From the NCBI GenBank assembly GCA_005239845.1, contig SBBD01000170.1, positions 1 through 5,419 on the forward strand: 5,419 nt of DNA, given 5' to 3'. The stretch is from an archaeon (GTDB taxonomy: Archaea > Micrarchaeota > Micrarchaeia > Norongarragalinales > SBBD01). The position numbers and the translations under genes are program-made. Below the pieces are notes generated by a model. It made no database searches, was not told where the DNA came from, and saw nothing but the letters and a program-made list of their open reading frames with translations. Shown here one piece after another: positions 5,279 to 5,419 of this stretch; position 1 is the first letter of the stretch; the number at the start of each line of letters is the position of its first letter.

Positions 5279-5311
5279 GCATTCGAGGGATAAAGGACAA
5301 AAGTGCATGCC

Positions 5312-5419
5312 ATGGTTTCATTGCCTAGACGCACCTCGTTGTCCTCCGTGGCGTTTCTTGTAGGGGTATTGCTGTCCCTCTCGCTGTTTGCGTTGATGGG
5401 CTACGGGGCTTCCCACGAC
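5312..5419 (+). CDS. Secreted or membrane-anchored protein, N-terminus only (partial)
   Basis: From ATG 5312 the frame is open for 36 codons to the window edge. The residues MVSLPRRTSL are followed by a hydrophobic run, SVAFLVGVLLSLSLFALMGY, then GASHD. A basic start, hydrophobic core and small residues after it are the layout of a signal peptide or single signal anchor, so the protein is probably exported or tethered in the membrane. A GTG at 5303 in the same frame (adding VHA) has AAAGG six bases upstream at 5293-5297 and could be the true start. Nothing can be said of the function because the rest lies outside the window. Confidence 0.55.
   Translation, partial: MVSLPRRTSLSSVAFLVGVLLSLSLFALMGYGASHD

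Overview
The window looks like a piece of an archaeal genome. The signs are a type II tRNA with what appears to be a short intron at the canonical 37/38 position, TTTATATA-type boxes about 27 bases upstream of several start codons (the pattern of leaderless archaeal transcripts), a ThpR-family 2H phosphoesterase next to a tRNA gene, and a winged-helix nucleotidyltransferase/HEPN pair of a kind common in archaea. A DPANN or other small-genome archaeon is possible, but the lineage is my inference and cannot be fixed from this sequence.

Layout, left to right. Bases 1-582 (minus strand) hold the first 194 residues of a helix-turn-helix protein that runs off the left edge. Divergent from it, with start codons that overlap by two bases, a large plus-strand gene (581-2512) encodes a polytopic membrane protein resembling the Chlor_Arch_YYY/DUF2298 family of GT-C-like proteins. 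Everything from 2576 to 5248 then lies on the minus strand. Read in transcription order from the right this is: thpR (5248-4709), tRNA-Ser(CGA) with a putative intron (4657-4557), a winged-helix plus minimal nucleotidyltransferase gene (4494-3913), an overlapping HEPN gene broken by a one-base frameshift in a G run (3938-3506), and two small membrane proteins of unknown function (3413-3075 and 2947-2576). At the right edge a plus-strand gene begins, divergent from thpR, with a signal-peptide or signal-anchor N-terminus.

The genes fall into three groups. The nucleotidyltransferase and HEPN genes overlap and form a MNT-HEPN toxin-antitoxin-like module. The HEPN reading frame is interrupted near its start, so the toxin arm is either dead, mis-sequenced or made only after frameshifting. 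thpR and the tRNA form a small RNA-processing neighbourhood. The large membrane protein is probably part of cell-surface glycan or glycoprotein assembly. The two small membrane proteins are separated by about 127 bases that contain a 23-24 base imperfect direct repeat, one copy of which is the 3' end of the upstream gene. No CRISPR array, insertion sequence or replication origin is visible. No stretch over 300 bases lacks a gene.
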